A stretch of DNA of 64,000 bases from assembly GCA_017849585.1 (NCBI GenBank), contig JAFIGT010000029.1, positions 99,382 through 163,381 of the forward strand, given 5' to 3'. The translations under genes and the position numbers were made by a program. The notes under the pieces were generated by a model. That model worked only from the letters and a program-made list of their open reading frames with translations, did not search any database and was not told the DNA's origin. The DNA comes from Verrucomicrobium sp. (GTDB lineage Bacteria > Verrucomicrobiota > Verrucomicrobiia > Methylacidiphilales > UBA1321). Positions 7,967 to 16,766 of this stretch are shown piece by piece; the first letter of the stretch is position 1; each line of letters opens with the position of its first letter.

Positions 7967-9775
7967 TCACTCCTGGCTGAGAATGATGAGACCATACGGT
8001 GGCAGGGCGATCATGGCGCTTTGCTCCATGCCGTCGCAGGGCGTGGTTTCCGTGATGAGGCGACCTTCGGGATTGCTGACATCACTGAAATCGGGGCTGT
8101 AGCCTTTCCAATCCGAATTGAACCGGATGATCCAGTCTCCACACCGGGGCAAGCCGATGCGGTAGGAGGCGTCCACAGTGTGATTGGAGAAGGAGGCGAT
8201 GACGACGACATCATCCTTGGGTCCTCCTTCCAACCAACGGTGAAAGGCGATGACTTTATCCTGATCGTTGTAGTGATGCACATGGACGTGGGGACCGGTT
8301 AATCCGCGCGTGTGGCCGTGGAGATTGCGCCGCAGATGAATCAGATCACGATAGAGGCGGTTGATGCCTTTGAACGTACCAAGCTTGTTCCAGTCAAGCG
8401 CCTGGTCATCGCGAAACCATCCATCCGTGAGAAATTCCTGACCTTCGAAGAGCATGGGAATTCCCGGCACGGTGAGCACGAGACCAGCCGCGAGGGTGGA
8501 GCGTTTGCGGGCGAAGTAATCGGCCGTATTCTCGGGATTGATCTCCTGCGGGATGCGGGCTTTGCCGTTGGCAACTTCATCGTGCGATTCGCTGTAGATG
8601 ACACGCTGGAATGCATCGCCGTTGTAGCGAAATTCGATGGCGCGGGCAATTTCGGCCATGGAGCGATTCTCATCGTTCACTTGCACAACGTTGGCCCGCA
8701 CGGGGTGAACAAAGGCGCTGTCCCACTGGGTGGAGAAACCCGCGCCACCCTCACTGGTAGGTTTGGTCAACCACTCGTTTTGCAACAGGTCTTCGGCAAC
8801 AGTGAGTCGACCGGGGAAATGGCGCGAGACTTCCTCATTGACCCATTGCAACAGCGACCAGCCGTCGGGAAGATCGGTCTCGGGATTGGAATTGTGGCCG
8901 CGCGTGTTGCGGATGAAAAGCGTGGAGTCGAATCGCAAACCATCGACCTTGAACTCCTCAAGCCAGAAAAGGACGTTGTCGCGAATGTACTGGCGCACTT
9001 CGCCTCGCCCATAGTCGGGCCGGTTTTCGCCCCATGGCGTCCAAGCGCGGTGGTCATTGTAGAAGTAAATGCCGCCCTTGCCGTTTTCATTCCAGCCGTC
9101 GAATTGCCAGAGATCGAGATCGCTGGGACCAAAGTGATTGTAGACCACATCGAGCAGAATCGCGATGCCTTCCGCATGCGCGGCGTCGATGAGCTCCTTG
9201 AGCGCGCGGGCACCGCCGTAGCTTTCCTCGACGGCGAATGGGTTGGTCAGATTGTACCCCCAGGAACGTTCCGAGGGAAAAGCGGCGAGAGGCATAAGCT
9301 CCAGCGCGTTCACGCCGAGGTGCTTGAAATAGGGAAGCCGTTTTTGCACCTGAGCAAACTGGCCAGGCGCATTGTCCGGTCCGGAGGAAAAGGTGCCGAC
9401 GTGAAGCTCGTAAATGACGAGCTCATTCCACGGTGCCAGCACGGTTTGAGGATGTTGCCAGAGGTAATCGTCCTGCACGATGACCGAGACTTTCTGTTGC
9501 GGGTGAATGGCAAGCGCATAGGGATCGTTACGACGGAAGGTCTGGTCCTGATGTGTGATTTCAAATTGATATTGCTGGCCAGGATGCGCTTCGGAAATGA
9601 TCGTTGTCCACAGTCCGTCCGCTTCCGCAAGGAGTGAATGTCGCGAGCCGTTCCAATCGTTGAACTCTCCCACTACAGACACTCTGTTCGCAAAGGGAGC
9701 CCAGACTCGGAAGCGGACGCCGAAAGGTTCAGATGTCGCGCCCATGAGCCGGGGATTGGAGATTGTGGTGTGCAT
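7967..9775 (-). CDS. GH13 alpha-glucan enzyme with CBM48, branching-enzyme type
   Basis: The protein starts with a CBM48/early-set domain (VRFRVWAPFANRVSVVGEFN) and a GH13 barrel. Conserved pieces are DVVYNHFGP, GLRFD (nucleophile, residue about 283 from this start), LTVAED (acid/base Glu about 328) and SHDEV (about 411). It resembles 1,4-alpha-glucan branching enzyme or malto-oligosyltrehalose trehalohydrolase; I favour the branching type but cannot separate them safely. An in-frame ATG 17 codons earlier (9826) exists, but a sigma-54 promoter predicts transcription from about 9821, which excludes it, so I choose the ATG at 9775. It leads an operon with the transglutaminase gene. Confidence 0.88.
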   Translation of the reverse strand: MHTTISNPRLMGATSEPFGVRFRVWAPFANRVSVVGEFNDWNGSRHSLLAEADGLWTTIISEAHPGQQYQFEITHQDQTFRRNDPYALAIHPQQKVSVIVQDDYLWQHPQTVLAPWNELVIYELHVGTFSSGPDNAPGQFAQVQKRLPYFKHLGVNALELMPLAAFPSERSWGYNLTNPFAVEESYGGARALKELIDAAHAEGIAILLDVVYNHFGPSDLDLWQFDGWNENGKGGIYFYNDHRAWTPWGENRPDYGRGEVRQYIRDNVLFWLEEFKVDGLRFDSTLFIRNTRGHNSNPETDLPDGWSLLQWVNEEVSRHFPGRLTVAEDLLQNEWLTKPTSEGGAGFSTQWDSAFVHPVRANVVQVNDENRSMAEIARAIEFRYNGDAFQRVIYSESHDEVANGKARIPQEINPENTADYFARKRSTLAAGLVLTVPGIPMLFEGQEFLTDGWFRDDQALDWNKLGTFKGINRLYRDLIHLRRNLHGHTRGLTGPHVHVHHYNDQDKVIAFHRWLEGGPKDDVVVIASFSNHTVDASYRIGLPRCGDWIIRFNSDWKGYSPDFSDVSNPEGRLITETTPCDGMEQSAMIALPPYGLIILSQE

Positions 9776-9831
9776 GGAAAATTTCCGGGTTTCAAGTTTG
9801 AGGACGAAATTCCGTCTCTTTTGCATCCGGT

Positions 9832-9847
9832 GCAGGTCAAGTGCCAG
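9832..9847 (-). promoter_or_regulatory. Sigma-54 promoter of the glucan enzyme operon
   Basis: Read on the minus strand, TGGCACTTGACCTGCA matches TGGCAC-N5-YTGCA. The predicted start of transcription is near 9821, giving a 46-base leader to the ATG at 9775. Confidence 0.6.
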
Positions 9848-9936
9848 AGGTCATCGCGCTCGCTCCTTTACTCCGCAACAAGGACTTAGAAGAGGGAAGG
9901 AACCTTTACTCTTCTCCTCGCCTTCCCATGCATCCA

Positions 9937-9978
9937 TGCAAAATGCGATGGAGAGGATGAGCTATCGCGCAAAATGCA
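9937..9978. promoter_or_regulatory. Two TGCA-N3-TGCA-like sites between divergent promoters
   Basis: TGCAAAATGCG (9937-9947) and CGCAAAATGCA (9968-9978) each differ from the proposed activator site by one base and lie 21 bases apart in start position (about two or three helical turns). They sit between the divergent sigma-54 elements at 9832 and 10136 and could serve both. Confidence 0.4.
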
Positions 9979-10135
9979 GGAATCTAAAAGCGAGCGCGGT
10001 GGCGGTCCAAAAATTTATTTGCACGAACTCCGGAATCTCTTCGTGCAGAACGCCGCCATCGTCGAACCAGTGCTTGTCGGTGCTATTTTTTATTAATCAA
10101 TGACGCTGAGCCACAAGGAATGAAATCCTGCTTTT

Positions 10136-10151
10136 TGGCATTTGATCTGCA
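10136..10151 (+). promoter_or_regulatory. Sigma-54 promoter of the receiver-like gene
   Basis: TGGCATTTGATCTGCA has the sigma-54 pattern with correct ten-base spacing between GG and GC. Transcription would begin near 10162, which fits the ATG at 10201 and excludes an upstream in-frame ATG at 10120. Confidence 0.58.
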
Positions 10152-10200
10152 ACCCCCTCTCACGTTGTTTTTCAGAAACGTAAAAAACCAGGACGTCACC

Positions 10201-10656
10201 ATGTTGAAACTTTCCTCTTTCGAAGATTCCCCACCGCTGCTCACCGAAGATCCCGGCCAAATGCCAGTTCACCTCAAAGTTCTCGTGTTGAGTGCGGATC
10301 GGGAGTGCCTGCGGGAGTGCTGCCGGATTTTGAGCGAGTGTCAGGTGGAAGTGGATGCAGCCGTTTGCACGCTATCGGGCGGCCGGATGCTCAGCTGCAA
10401 ACATTATCAGGTACTAATCATCGATCCGCAGGATATCGACTGGCACCACCTGCAAATGTGCGCCGCCATTCATGGCATTCAGGCAGGCCGCCCTATGCCG
10501 GTGGTGGCTCTGCTGGACCGGGAAGGGATCGAGTTGGAACATCGCTGGGGCGAAGGCAACGACTTTGATGAAAAGTTGTCTCTGCCGCTGGTCAAAAGTG
10601 AAGTGGCGGGCTTCCTCAAAGGATGCAGGCATTATTGCCGTTTGTCCGCCTCGTAA
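10201..10656 (+). CDS. Degenerate response-regulator receiver-like protein
   Basis: From the ATG at 10201 (AGGA 8 bases upstream) the protein is 151 aa. Residues about 20-140 have the alternating pattern of a receiver domain: VLVLSADRECLRECCRIL as the first strand and helix, YQVLIIDPQDIDWH where the phosphorylated Asp would sit, and PMPVVALLDREG as the next strand. The acidic pair after strand one is reduced to a single Asp and the usual conserved lysine is not clear, so phosphorylation is uncertain. No output domain follows. The gene is alone, with its own sigma-54 element and a downstream hairpin. Confidence 0.68.
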   Translation: MLKLSSFEDSPPLLTEDPGQMPVHLKVLVLSADRECLRECCRILSECQVEVDAAVCTLSGGRMLSCKHYQVLIIDPQDIDWHHLQMCAAIHGIQAGRPMPVVALLDREGIELEHRWGEGNDFDEKLSLPLVKSEVAGFLKGCRHYCRLSAS

Positions 10657-10715
10657 GTGCTCCGATCCATAGGGCGTTCGCCCTCAATGTTGTGCCGGCT
10701 CTTATCCCGGTATTT

Positions 10716-10749
10716 AAAACAAAAAGATAGCCTCACTATCGTTTGTTTT
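10716..10749 (+). terminator. Hairpin terminator after the receiver-like gene
   Basis: AAAACAAAAAGATAG pairs with CTATCGTTTGTTTT, with one bulge, around a CCTCA loop. The A-rich 5' side and T-rich 3' side allow termination in both directions. Confidence 0.55.
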
Positions 10750-10769
10750 AAAGAGGCTCCAAAAATGAA

Positions 10770-10802
10770 GCCAGGCCCTGGAGGGGGAACTCAGGGCCTG
10801 GC
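10770..10802 (-). terminator. Intrinsic terminator of the lipoprotein operon
   Basis: GCCAGGCCCTG and CAGGGCCTGGC form an 11-bp perfect stem. On the minus strand it is followed by TTCATTTTT, so it ends transcription coming from the gene at 10836-11294. Confidence 0.7.
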
Positions 10803-10835
10803 TCGGGGGGGTGGGATGCGGGAGATACGGGAGAA

Positions 10836-11294
10836 TTAGCGGTTGCTGTCGGGAGTGACAGCGTTCTTGATCGCCTCGCCAAAGCTGCGTACGGCTTCCT
10901 TGGCCTCATCGACCGCCGCGCGGTATTTGGCTTCGTTATAATCCTTGGCCAGCTCATCGCGTTTGCGCTGGAGCAGGACAAGCTTCTCCTCGGCGCGAGC
11001 TTTCTCGGAGCCCGAGGTCCGCTTGGTCAATTCCCGCAATTCACGGATTTCGGAATCGAGCTCGGCCATGGCAAGATCCATCTTGCGGGCGTTCTCCTCC
11101 GTGGGATTTTCTTTGTACTCGTTTTTGCGCATGTCGCCGACGAGAGTTTCCGGCGTGGTCAGTTTTTTATCCGGCGGCGGATTTTTGGCGGAGCGTTGAT
11201 CGCTACAGGCAGATATAAGCAAGCCTGTGGTGAGCACTGCGCCGAGGGTGAAGACAGGCCAGTGTGGGATGGGGGAGGTTCGGTTGGTTTTCAT
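10836..11294 (-). CDS. Coiled-coil lipoprotein
   Basis: The ATG at 11294 is chosen because GGAGA lies 8 bases upstream; longer frames run into the preceding gene. The 152-aa protein has a signal segment ending in the lipobox LLIS-A-C (Cys about 30), then a long charged helical region (residues about 65-125, rich in E, K, R, L) that should form a coiled coil, and a short C-terminal helix. It is presumably a membrane-anchored periplasmic protein. It follows the DUF1328 gene by 28 bp in one operon and is followed by a strong terminator. I do not recognise a family. Confidence 0.75.
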   Translation of the reverse strand: MKTNRTSPIPHWPVFTLGAVLTTGLLISACSDQRSAKNPPPDKKLTTPETLVGDMRKNEYKENPTEENARKMDLAMAELDSEIRELRELTKRTSGSEKARAEEKLVLLQRKRDELAKDYNEAKYRAAVDEAKEAVRSFGEAIKNAVTPDSNR

Positions 11295-11322
11295 AGTGGA
11301 TTCTCCGGTGTAGGTTGAGGAG

Positions 11323-11487
11323 TCAAGAAAGTGGCCGTCTGCCCACGAGGAATGAGGCGAGGAACAATACGAGAAAAAGCAGGAACATAAACTTGGCGGC
11401 CGAAGCACCCGCTCCAGCTATTCCCGCAACACCCAGTACGCCGGCAATCATCGCGAGGGCGAGAAATGTGAGTGACCAGAAGAGCAT
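11323..11487 (-). CDS. DUF1328 small membrane protein (YtjA family)
   Basis: This 54-aa frame reads [20 protein letters not shown] followed by [13 protein letters not shown] and a second hydrophobic segment. The order of aromatic start, A-M-I-A-G-V-L-G and G-I-A-G-A matches the DUF1328/YtjA family of two-helix inner membrane proteins, often linked to osmotic or general stress. AAGGA lies 8 bases before the ATG. A sigma-54 element lies about 50 bp upstream. A second family member is encoded at 22978-23139. Confidence 0.85.
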   Translation of the reverse strand: MLFWSLTFLALAMIAGVLGVAGIAGAGASAAKFMFLLFLVLFLASFLVGRRPLS

Positions 11488-11534
11488 TCTTTATCCTTTC
11501 ATTCGATAAGCATTCATATCTCGACATTCTTTTT

Positions 11535-11550
11535 TGCAGCCTCCGTGCCA
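11535..11550 (-). promoter_or_regulatory. Sigma-54 promoter of the DUF1328-lipoprotein operon
   Basis: On the minus strand TGGCACGGAGGCTGCA fits TGGCACG-N4-YTGCA exactly. Predicted start near 11524 gives a 37-base leader. Confidence 0.65.
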
Positions 11551-11628
11551 AGCCAAGCCGTGGGTGCTTGCTTCCATCGATCTACTCTGGAAAAGGCACT
11601 TTCGCAGGGTGAAAGCCGTCTGCCGGGT

Positions 11629-11674
11629 GATTGCAAAGTGCAATCGCCGGAGCCTTGTTTTCATGCGCGCTGCA
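11629..11674. promoter_or_regulatory. Two palindromic activator sites
   Basis: GATTGCAAAGTGCAATC (11629-11645) is a perfect 17-bp palindrome with the TGCA-N3-TGCA core; TGCGCGCTGCA (11664-11674), inside a longer near-palindrome, differs by one base. They lie 80-125 bp upstream of the sigma-54 element at 11535 and before the divergent kinase gene. Confidence 0.5.
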
Positions 11675-11762
11675 TGAACAGAACGCCGTGGCATTTGACA
11701 TGTGCCATGGAAGGGAGATGGTATGTTCGCTGCTTAAGTAAAAGGGAACCCACGGTAAATTG

Positions 11763-13595
11763 ATGCTACGCACACGACTTGTTCTCGGATTGCTTTGCCT
11801 GCTTTTGATTTTGTTGGCGATGGGATTGTATTCCATAGATCGCTGCAGCGATCTGGGGCGCCGCATTCAAATCATCCTGAAGGAAAACGATGTCACGCTG
11901 CACACGGTGCAGGAACTCAAGCGCAATTGCACCCAAATGACGTCGTCCCTTCTGGCCGGAACCACGGGAATATCGCCAAGCAGCCGCGCCGACTTCTCGG
12001 AAGCGTGCCGTCATTTTGAAACTGCGCTGGAAAAACAAGAGGAAATCAGCAAGTCCGGCAAGGAACGTTCGCTCACGCGGCAGTTGCGCGCGATCCATAC
12101 CGAGTATCTGCTGGACGCCTGGAAATTACTCGACAAGACCCCACCCAATGCAGCGCGATTGAAAGAGCTGACAGCCCGTGTCGGGAAGCAAACGACACAG
12201 ATGTTGTTGCTGGCCGATGACATCCTGGAGGCAAGCCGCGCATCCATTAATGCGCGTAACGCCGCCTCGGGCAAAGAAACGACAGATACGATCCGCCTGC
12301 TGATGTTTGCCATGACGGCTGCCGTAGCCATCGCGATTTATACCTCGATTCGTTTGAGCCGGAGTGTGCTGGCACCGATCGCGTCACTGACAGAATCGAT
12401 CCGGCAACTGGGCGAAGGGAACCTGGACCAGACGGTGACGTTTCATTCCAAGGATGAACTCGGCAAGCTGGCCGCGACGTTTAACAAGATGGCCTCGCAG
12501 TTGCGCGTGTATCGCACGGCTAACTCGGAAAAATTGCAACGCCTGCATCTGACGGTGGAGAAAACGATCGCCTCCTTCCCAGATCCCATTTTCGTACTGA
12601 ACGCAGCAGGCAATGTGGAATTCCGCAATCCCGCGGGCGATATGCTGGCGGTGAAATTGCTCTTTTCCGGAATGCGACGGTTACCGGAGCAGGTGGAAAA
12701 GCTCGTGGAGCAAAGCTTCACCACCGGGGAGGATTATCTTCCCACGCTCTTTAAGCAAGCGGTGATGCTGCGCTTTGACCAGAGCGACCATTACTTTTTG
12801 CCGCGTGTGGTCCTGCTGCGGGACGAGCACCAGATGCCCTTTGGCGCGGCTGTTATTCTGGAGGATATCACCCGCATGCGGCTCGTCGACCAGATCAAGG
12901 ACAACCTGGTCTCGACCGTCAGCCACGAGCTTAAGACACCGCTCACCAGTGTGCGCATGGCGATCTATTTATTGCTGGAAAAGGGGCTCGGCCCCCTCAC
13001 CTCGCGACAGGAGGAAATGCTGTCCACCGCGCGGGAGGATTCGGATCGCCTGTTGAACATGCTTAATGACTTGCTCGACCTGGCACGGCTGGAAGAAGGA
13101 CCGCCGGAGTTGAAACTGGAACGCTACGCTCCCGCCCGCCTCTTCGAGGTTGCCCGGCGCGAGACCAGCGGCTTGGCCCAGGAAGCGAACATTACCGTGA
13201 TTGACGAAACCGACGAGCATTTGCCCGATGTGGAAGTCGATGGCGAACGCATGGGTTTCGTCTTCAATAATCTGGTCTCCAACGCGATCAAGTATTCGCC
13301 ACCCGGTTCCACCATCCGGCTCTACGCCACCCGGCATGAAACGGATTTCATCCGTTTCTCCGTGCGCGACCAAGGGCCGGGCATCCCGCCGGAACATCAA
13401 ACCCGCATCTTCGAGAAGTTCTACCGTATCGCCGGTTCGCGCAAACGTGGTGCCGGGCTGGGGCTTTCCATCGCCCGCGAGATCGTGCGCGCCCATGGCG
13501 GCGAAATCGGCGTTCATAGCAAATCCGGAGAAGGAAGTGAGTTTTATGTGATCCTGCCCATCGCCCCCACCACATCCGATAAAACCGCTGCTTGA
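11763..13595 (+). CDS. Membrane sensor histidine kinase (HAMP-PAS-HisKA-HATPase)
   Basis: The 610-aa kinase has a first membrane helix (residues about 5-25), a periplasmic helical region to about 175, a second membrane helix (TIRLLMFAMTAAVAIAIYTS), a HAMP domain (LAPIASLTESIRQLGEGNL), a PAS-like region around 265-375, then VSTVSHELKTPLTSV with the phospho-accepting His near residue 388, the N box NNLVSNAIKYSP, and G boxes DQGPGIP and GAGLGLSIA. A TTG one codon earlier (11760) is a possible alternative start. No receiver gene follows directly; the KinB/NtrY-like layout makes it a plausible partner for the NtrC-type protein at 20232 (inference). Confidence 0.93.
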   Translation: MLRTRLVLGLLCLLLILLAMGLYSIDRCSDLGRRIQIILKENDVTLHTVQELKRNCTQMTSSLLAGTTGISPSSRADFSEACRHFETALEKQEEISKSGKERSLTRQLRAIHTEYLLDAWKLLDKTPPNAARLKELTARVGKQTTQMLLLADDILEASRASINARNAASGKETTDTIRLLMFAMTAAVAIAIYTSIRLSRSVLAPIASLTESIRQLGEGNLDQTVTFHSKDELGKLAATFNKMASQLRVYRTANSEKLQRLHLTVEKTIASFPDPIFVLNAAGNVEFRNPAGDMLAVKLLFSGMRRLPEQVEKLVEQSFTTGEDYLPTLFKQAVMLRFDQSDHYFLPRVVLLRDEHQMPFGAAVILEDITRMRLVDQIKDNLVSTVSHELKTPLTSVRMAIYLLLEKGLGPLTSRQEEMLSTAREDSDRLLNMLNDLLDLARLEEGPPELKLERYAPARLFEVARRETSGLAQEANITVIDETDEHLPDVEVDGERMGFVFNNLVSNAIKYSPPGSTIRLYATRHETDFIRFSVRDQGPGIPPEHQTRIFEKFYRIAGSRKRGAGLGLSIAREIVRAHGGEIGVHSKSGEGSEFYVILPIAPTTSDKTAA

Positions 13596-13630
13596 CTGAT
13601 ATGTCATGATTCCACCCCGGAACACACTCC

Positions 13631-15436
13631 ATGCCCACCCGTAAGCAAGAGTCCCTCTTTCGCCAAACCCTGGCCCGGCTGATAATTCTGCCCGGAGGCT
13701 TGATTCTCCTAGCCGCCGCATTGCTGGCCTCGCTCGTTTTCAATCTGTTGGGAGTCATCGAGTGGGGACAGCAATCGTACCAGATTCTCTCCCAAACCCG
13801 CACTTGCGAGAAGTTCATCATCGATATGGAAACCGGCCTGCGCGGTTACCTGCTGAACAAGGACGGCCTCTATCTCGCCCCGTATTATGCCGCGCTGCCC
13901 AAGGTAAAACCGGCACTCGATGAGCTGCAGGAAATGACCAAGGATCGCCCGGACCAAGTGCGCCACATCCAGGCGATTCGCGCCGACTGGGAAGAATGGA
14001 CGGCCCTGGCGCAGTTGCGCATCCAGCACCTGACTGTCGCCGTCGATAAGAATGAATCCCTGGCCGGCAAGCAAATCATGGACAAGATTCGCCGCCATTT
14101 CGGGGAATTCGTGCAGGTGGAGGAAGCCTTGCGACAGCAACGGGTGCAAACGGTGACCATGATGAAAGATCGCCTCATCTATGGCGGTGGTTCCATTGCA
14201 CTGATCCTTGCCGTGCTCATGACGTTTTACATCACGACGGAACTGCGCCATCTCGTGGGGGATTACAAGACGGCCCTGATGGAAGCGCACCTGCGCAACA
14301 TCGAACTGACCGAGCAGAAAGAGTGGTTCCGCATTACGCTTTCCTCCATCGGCGACGCGGTGATCGTCACCGACCATCTCGGACAGATCACCTTCATGAA
14401 TCCGGAAGCCCAGCGCATGACCGGCTGGAAGAACGAGGAGGCGATGTCAAAACCGCTGAAGTCCATTTTCCGGATCATTAATGAAAACACCCGCGTGATT
14501 GTCGAGGACCCCGTAGAGCGCGTTCTGCGGGAGAACAAAGTGGTGGGTCTGGCCAATCATACGGTATTGATCGCCAAGAACGGTACCGAGTGGCCCATCG
14601 AGGACAGCGCGGCGCCCATTCACGATCAATACCAGCGGATTACAGGCATTGTGCTGGTGTTTCACGACGCATCGGCATTGCGGCAGGCACATCGCACCTT
14701 GCAGGAGTATTCCAAGGATCTCGCCTCCCAAGTCGAGGAACGGACCAGTTCGTTGCGTCGGGCGATGGAAGAAATGGAGGCCTTCTCATACACCGTCTCG
14801 CACGACCTGCGCTCCCCCTTGCGGGCAATGCAGGGATACGCGCAGGCATTGTTGGAAGATTATTCCAGCAAGCTGGATGAAAGCGGCGTGCTGTATCTCA
14901 ATCGCATCAACAGCGCCGCGCAACGCCTCGACAAGCTCATTCAGGATCTTCTCGCCTACACCCGCCTGTCCCGTGACCGGGACGAACTGGTATCAGTCAA
15001 TCTGAATTCCCTCGTCCGGGAGATGTTGAGCCAGTACCCCCAGTTCCAGCCACCGCGCGTTTCCATCACCATCGCCGGCACCCTGCTGCCGGTTTTTGCG
15101 CGTGAGGCCACGCTCACGCAGATTCTCTCCAATCTGTTCGACAACGCCATCAAGTTCATCGATCCGGGGGTCCAGCCCCAGGTAGTCATCTCCACGGAGG
15201 AAATCAACGGCCGTATCCGCATCAAGGTCCGCGATAACGGCATTGGCATCGCTCCGGAAAATCGCGAGCGCATCTTCAAGATTTTCGAGCAAGTGCATAA
15301 TCCCAAACTCTATGGCGGCACCGGCATCGGTCTTGCCATTGTCAAACGCGCCGTCGAAAATCTTGGTGGCCATATCGGTCTTGAATCGGAGCTGGGCAAT
15401 GGCTCCGTTTTCTGGATCGACTTAAGAAAAGGATAG
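13631..15436 (+). CDS. Sensor histidine kinase with CHASE3 and PAS domains
   Basis: The 601-aa protein has membrane helices at about 18-40 and 180-200 flanking a CHASE3 periplasmic domain (signature ETGLRGYLLNKDG near 60). A PAS domain follows (SSIGDAVIVTDHLGQITFMN, about 235-345), then a coiled linker, SYTVSHDLRSPLRAMQGYA with the His near 390, and an ATPase domain with DNAIKFI, RDNGIGI and GGTGIGLAIV. This is the bacteriophytochrome-like kinase class that usually works with single-domain receivers. Two such receivers follow at 5 and 0 bp spacing, forming one operon. Confidence 0.93.
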   Translation: MPTRKQESLFRQTLARLIILPGGLILLAAALLASLVFNLLGVIEWGQQSYQILSQTRTCEKFIIDMETGLRGYLLNKDGLYLAPYYAALPKVKPALDELQEMTKDRPDQVRHIQAIRADWEEWTALAQLRIQHLTVAVDKNESLAGKQIMDKIRRHFGEFVQVEEALRQQRVQTVTMMKDRLIYGGGSIALILAVLMTFYITTELRHLVGDYKTALMEAHLRNIELTEQKEWFRITLSSIGDAVIVTDHLGQITFMNPEAQRMTGWKNEEAMSKPLKSIFRIINENTRVIVEDPVERVLRENKVVGLANHTVLIAKNGTEWPIEDSAAPIHDQYQRITGIVLVFHDASALRQAHRTLQEYSKDLASQVEERTSSLRRAMEEMEAFSYTVSHDLRSPLRAMQGYAQALLEDYSSKLDESGVLYLNRINSAAQRLDKLIQDLLAYTRLSRDRDELVSVNLNSLVREMLSQYPQFQPPRVSITIAGTLLPVFAREATLTQILSNLFDNAIKFIDPGVQPQVVISTEEINGRIRIKVRDNGIGIAPENRERIFKIFEQVHNPKLYGGTGIGLAIVKRAVENLGGHIGLESELGNGSVFWIDLRKG

Positions 15437-15441
15437 CGATC

Positions 15442-15927
15442 ATGCCGAAGGACCCACAAATCATCCTGCTGGTGGAGGATAACGATGACGATGCCTTCAT
15501 CACCAGCCGGGCGTTCAACAGCGCGCAGATTCATGTCACCATCAAACGGACGGAAGACGGCCAATCCGCCATCGATTACCTGAGTGGCGCCGGCCCCTAC
15601 GCCGACCGCGCGCTCTATCCCCTGCCCGACATCATCTTGCTGGATCTCAAGCTGCCGCACAAAACCGGGCTGGATGTGCTCAAATGGGTGCGCGAACATC
15701 CAGTCCTGCACCCGATGGTCATCCTTGTTTTGACGTCATCGTCCGAGCGAGCGGACGTCGAGGCGGCGTATCAGCTGCACGTCAACGCTTATGTCGTCAA
15801 ACCAACCTCGATGAATCATATGGTTGATATCGCCCGACAAATCCACAGTTTTTGGTTGAACACAGCCGTGATGTTACGCCCCACTTTTGTATTTCCCTTT
15901 ATTCTAGCGGCTGCAAGATTAGCTTAA
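15442..15927 (+). CDS. Single-domain response regulator (Rcp1-like)
   Basis: The 161-aa protein is a receiver with no output domain. VEDNDDDAFI (residues 11-20) supplies the acidic pocket, Asp68 in IILLDLKLPHKTG is the likely phosphorylation site, and VVKPTSM near 118 supplies the conserved Lys-Pro. It belongs to the Rcp1 class paired with phytochrome-type kinases. It starts 5 bp after the CHASE3 kinase gene. The last 20 residues (TAVMLRPTFVFPFILAAARL) are unusually hydrophobic for this class and may be an added tail or an altered end. Confidence 0.9.
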   Translation: MPKDPQIILLVEDNDDDAFITSRAFNSAQIHVTIKRTEDGQSAIDYLSGAGPYADRALYPLPDIILLDLKLPHKTGLDVLKWVREHPVLHPMVILVLTSSSERADVEAAYQLHVNAYVVKPTSMNHMVDIARQIHSFWLNTAVMLRPTFVFPFILAAARLA

Positions 15928-16353
15928 ATGCCACTCTCCGCTCCTCCCGTTGCTCCTGAATTAATCCGCGTCATTGTCATCGAAGACAATGAGGATGATC
16001 GCATTTTGTTACTCCGGCAGCTGAAGAATGCGAACATGTCAGAGCAGATCAAGTTCATATCGGACGGGCAGGAAGCCATCGATTATATTCAAACCCATAC
16101 GGAGGCGCTCGCGCAATCGCTCATGGTGGTTTTTCTCGATTTGAAATTACCCTCGATCAGCGGGCTGGAGGTCTTGCGCAAAATCCGCAGCGAAGCCGCG
16201 CTCGCACAAGTGCCGGTTATTGTCATGACTTCTTCCAATGACCCCAAGGATCTGGAGGCTTGTCAGACTTTGCGCGTGAACAAATGGGTGGACAAGCCGA
16301 TCACCTTCGATACTTTTTCGCGCGCCATCGCCGATACCTTCCATCAGCGCTAG
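15928..16353 (+). CDS. Single-domain response regulator (Rcp1-like)
   Basis: The 141-aa receiver starts at the base after the stop of the preceding receiver gene, so translation is probably coupled. IEDNEDDRIL (18-27) is the acidic pocket, Asp71 in VVFLDLKLPSISG the likely phosphate acceptor and VDKPITF the conserved Lys-Pro. The length is normal. Two receivers behind one CHASE3 kinase suggest a phosphorelay or a phosphate sink. Confidence 0.9.
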   Translation: MPLSAPPVAPELIRVIVIEDNEDDRILLLRQLKNANMSEQIKFISDGQEAIDYIQTHTEALAQSLMVVFLDLKLPSISGLEVLRKIRSEAALAQVPVIVMTSSNDPKDLEACQTLRVNKWVDKPITFDTFSRAIADTFHQR

Positions 16354-16421
16354 TAAGTGGCCAACTAGCAGTTGCCAGAGCGTTCTTACTGGCAAAAAGC
16401 CCTGCGGATTTCCGGGATCCA

Positions 16422-16432
16422 CGCATTTTGCA
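16422..16432. promoter_or_regulatory. TGCA-N3-TGCA-like activator site
   Basis: CGCATTTTGCA has one difference from the proposed motif and lies about 80 bp upstream of the sigma-54 element at 16511. Confidence 0.4.
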
Positions 16433-16510
16433 TCCAGCCCAAGCAAGCAGAAACGACTCTGATTGCCCGCAATCAACTGGATGGAAGCAGCTTGCACGAT
16501 CGTCGCAACT

Positions 16511-16526
16511 TGGCACCCGCCATGCA
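16511..16526 (+). promoter_or_regulatory. Sigma-54 promoter of the DUF748 operon
   Basis: TGGCACCCGCCATGCA fits TGGCAC-N5-NTGCA. Transcription would start near 16537 and give a 35-base leader with GGAG before the ATG at 16572. Confidence 0.6.
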
Positions 16527-16571
16527 TGAAATCCAAGGTGAGAGTCAACCACTCCCAAACCGGAGATCACC

Positions 16572-16766
16572 ATGAATCAAGATACATTCGCAGCGGGAAT
16601 AGTCGCAATCATGATCGTCTGCTCGATTCTCACGCTTCAATCCATACTCTCGATCATGGATGGAGAGCGTAAATCCCCCGCCATGCTTGCCATGGCCAGC
16701 GCCGAAATCGAGCACGAGGAGAAAAGCTCTCAACTATTGCGCGTCCTGGCTCAGTCCGACTTATGA
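16572..16766 (+). CDS. 64-aa membrane protein
   Basis: The protein has one hydrophobic helix (GIVAIMIVCSILTLQSILSI, residues 9-28) and a charged cytoplasmic tail rich in E and S. GGAG lies 8 bases upstream of the ATG. Its stop overlaps the ATG of the DUF748 gene as ATGA, which indicates translational coupling. I do not recognise the family; given the neighbour it may be a small partner of the DUF748 protein. Confidence 0.7.
   Translation: MNQDTFAAGIVAIMIVCSILTLQSILSIMDGERKSPAMLAMASAEIEHEEKSSQLLRVLAQSDL

Noticed and set aside
8312..9637. Long plus-strand frame opposite the GH13 gene
   Set aside because: It mirrors the codon structure of the glucan enzyme on the other strand and has no recognisable domain or ribosome binding site.
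11685..11712. TGGCAT..TGCCA near the kinase gene as a sigma-54 promoter
   Set aside because: The GC pair is two bases too far; spacing rules it out.
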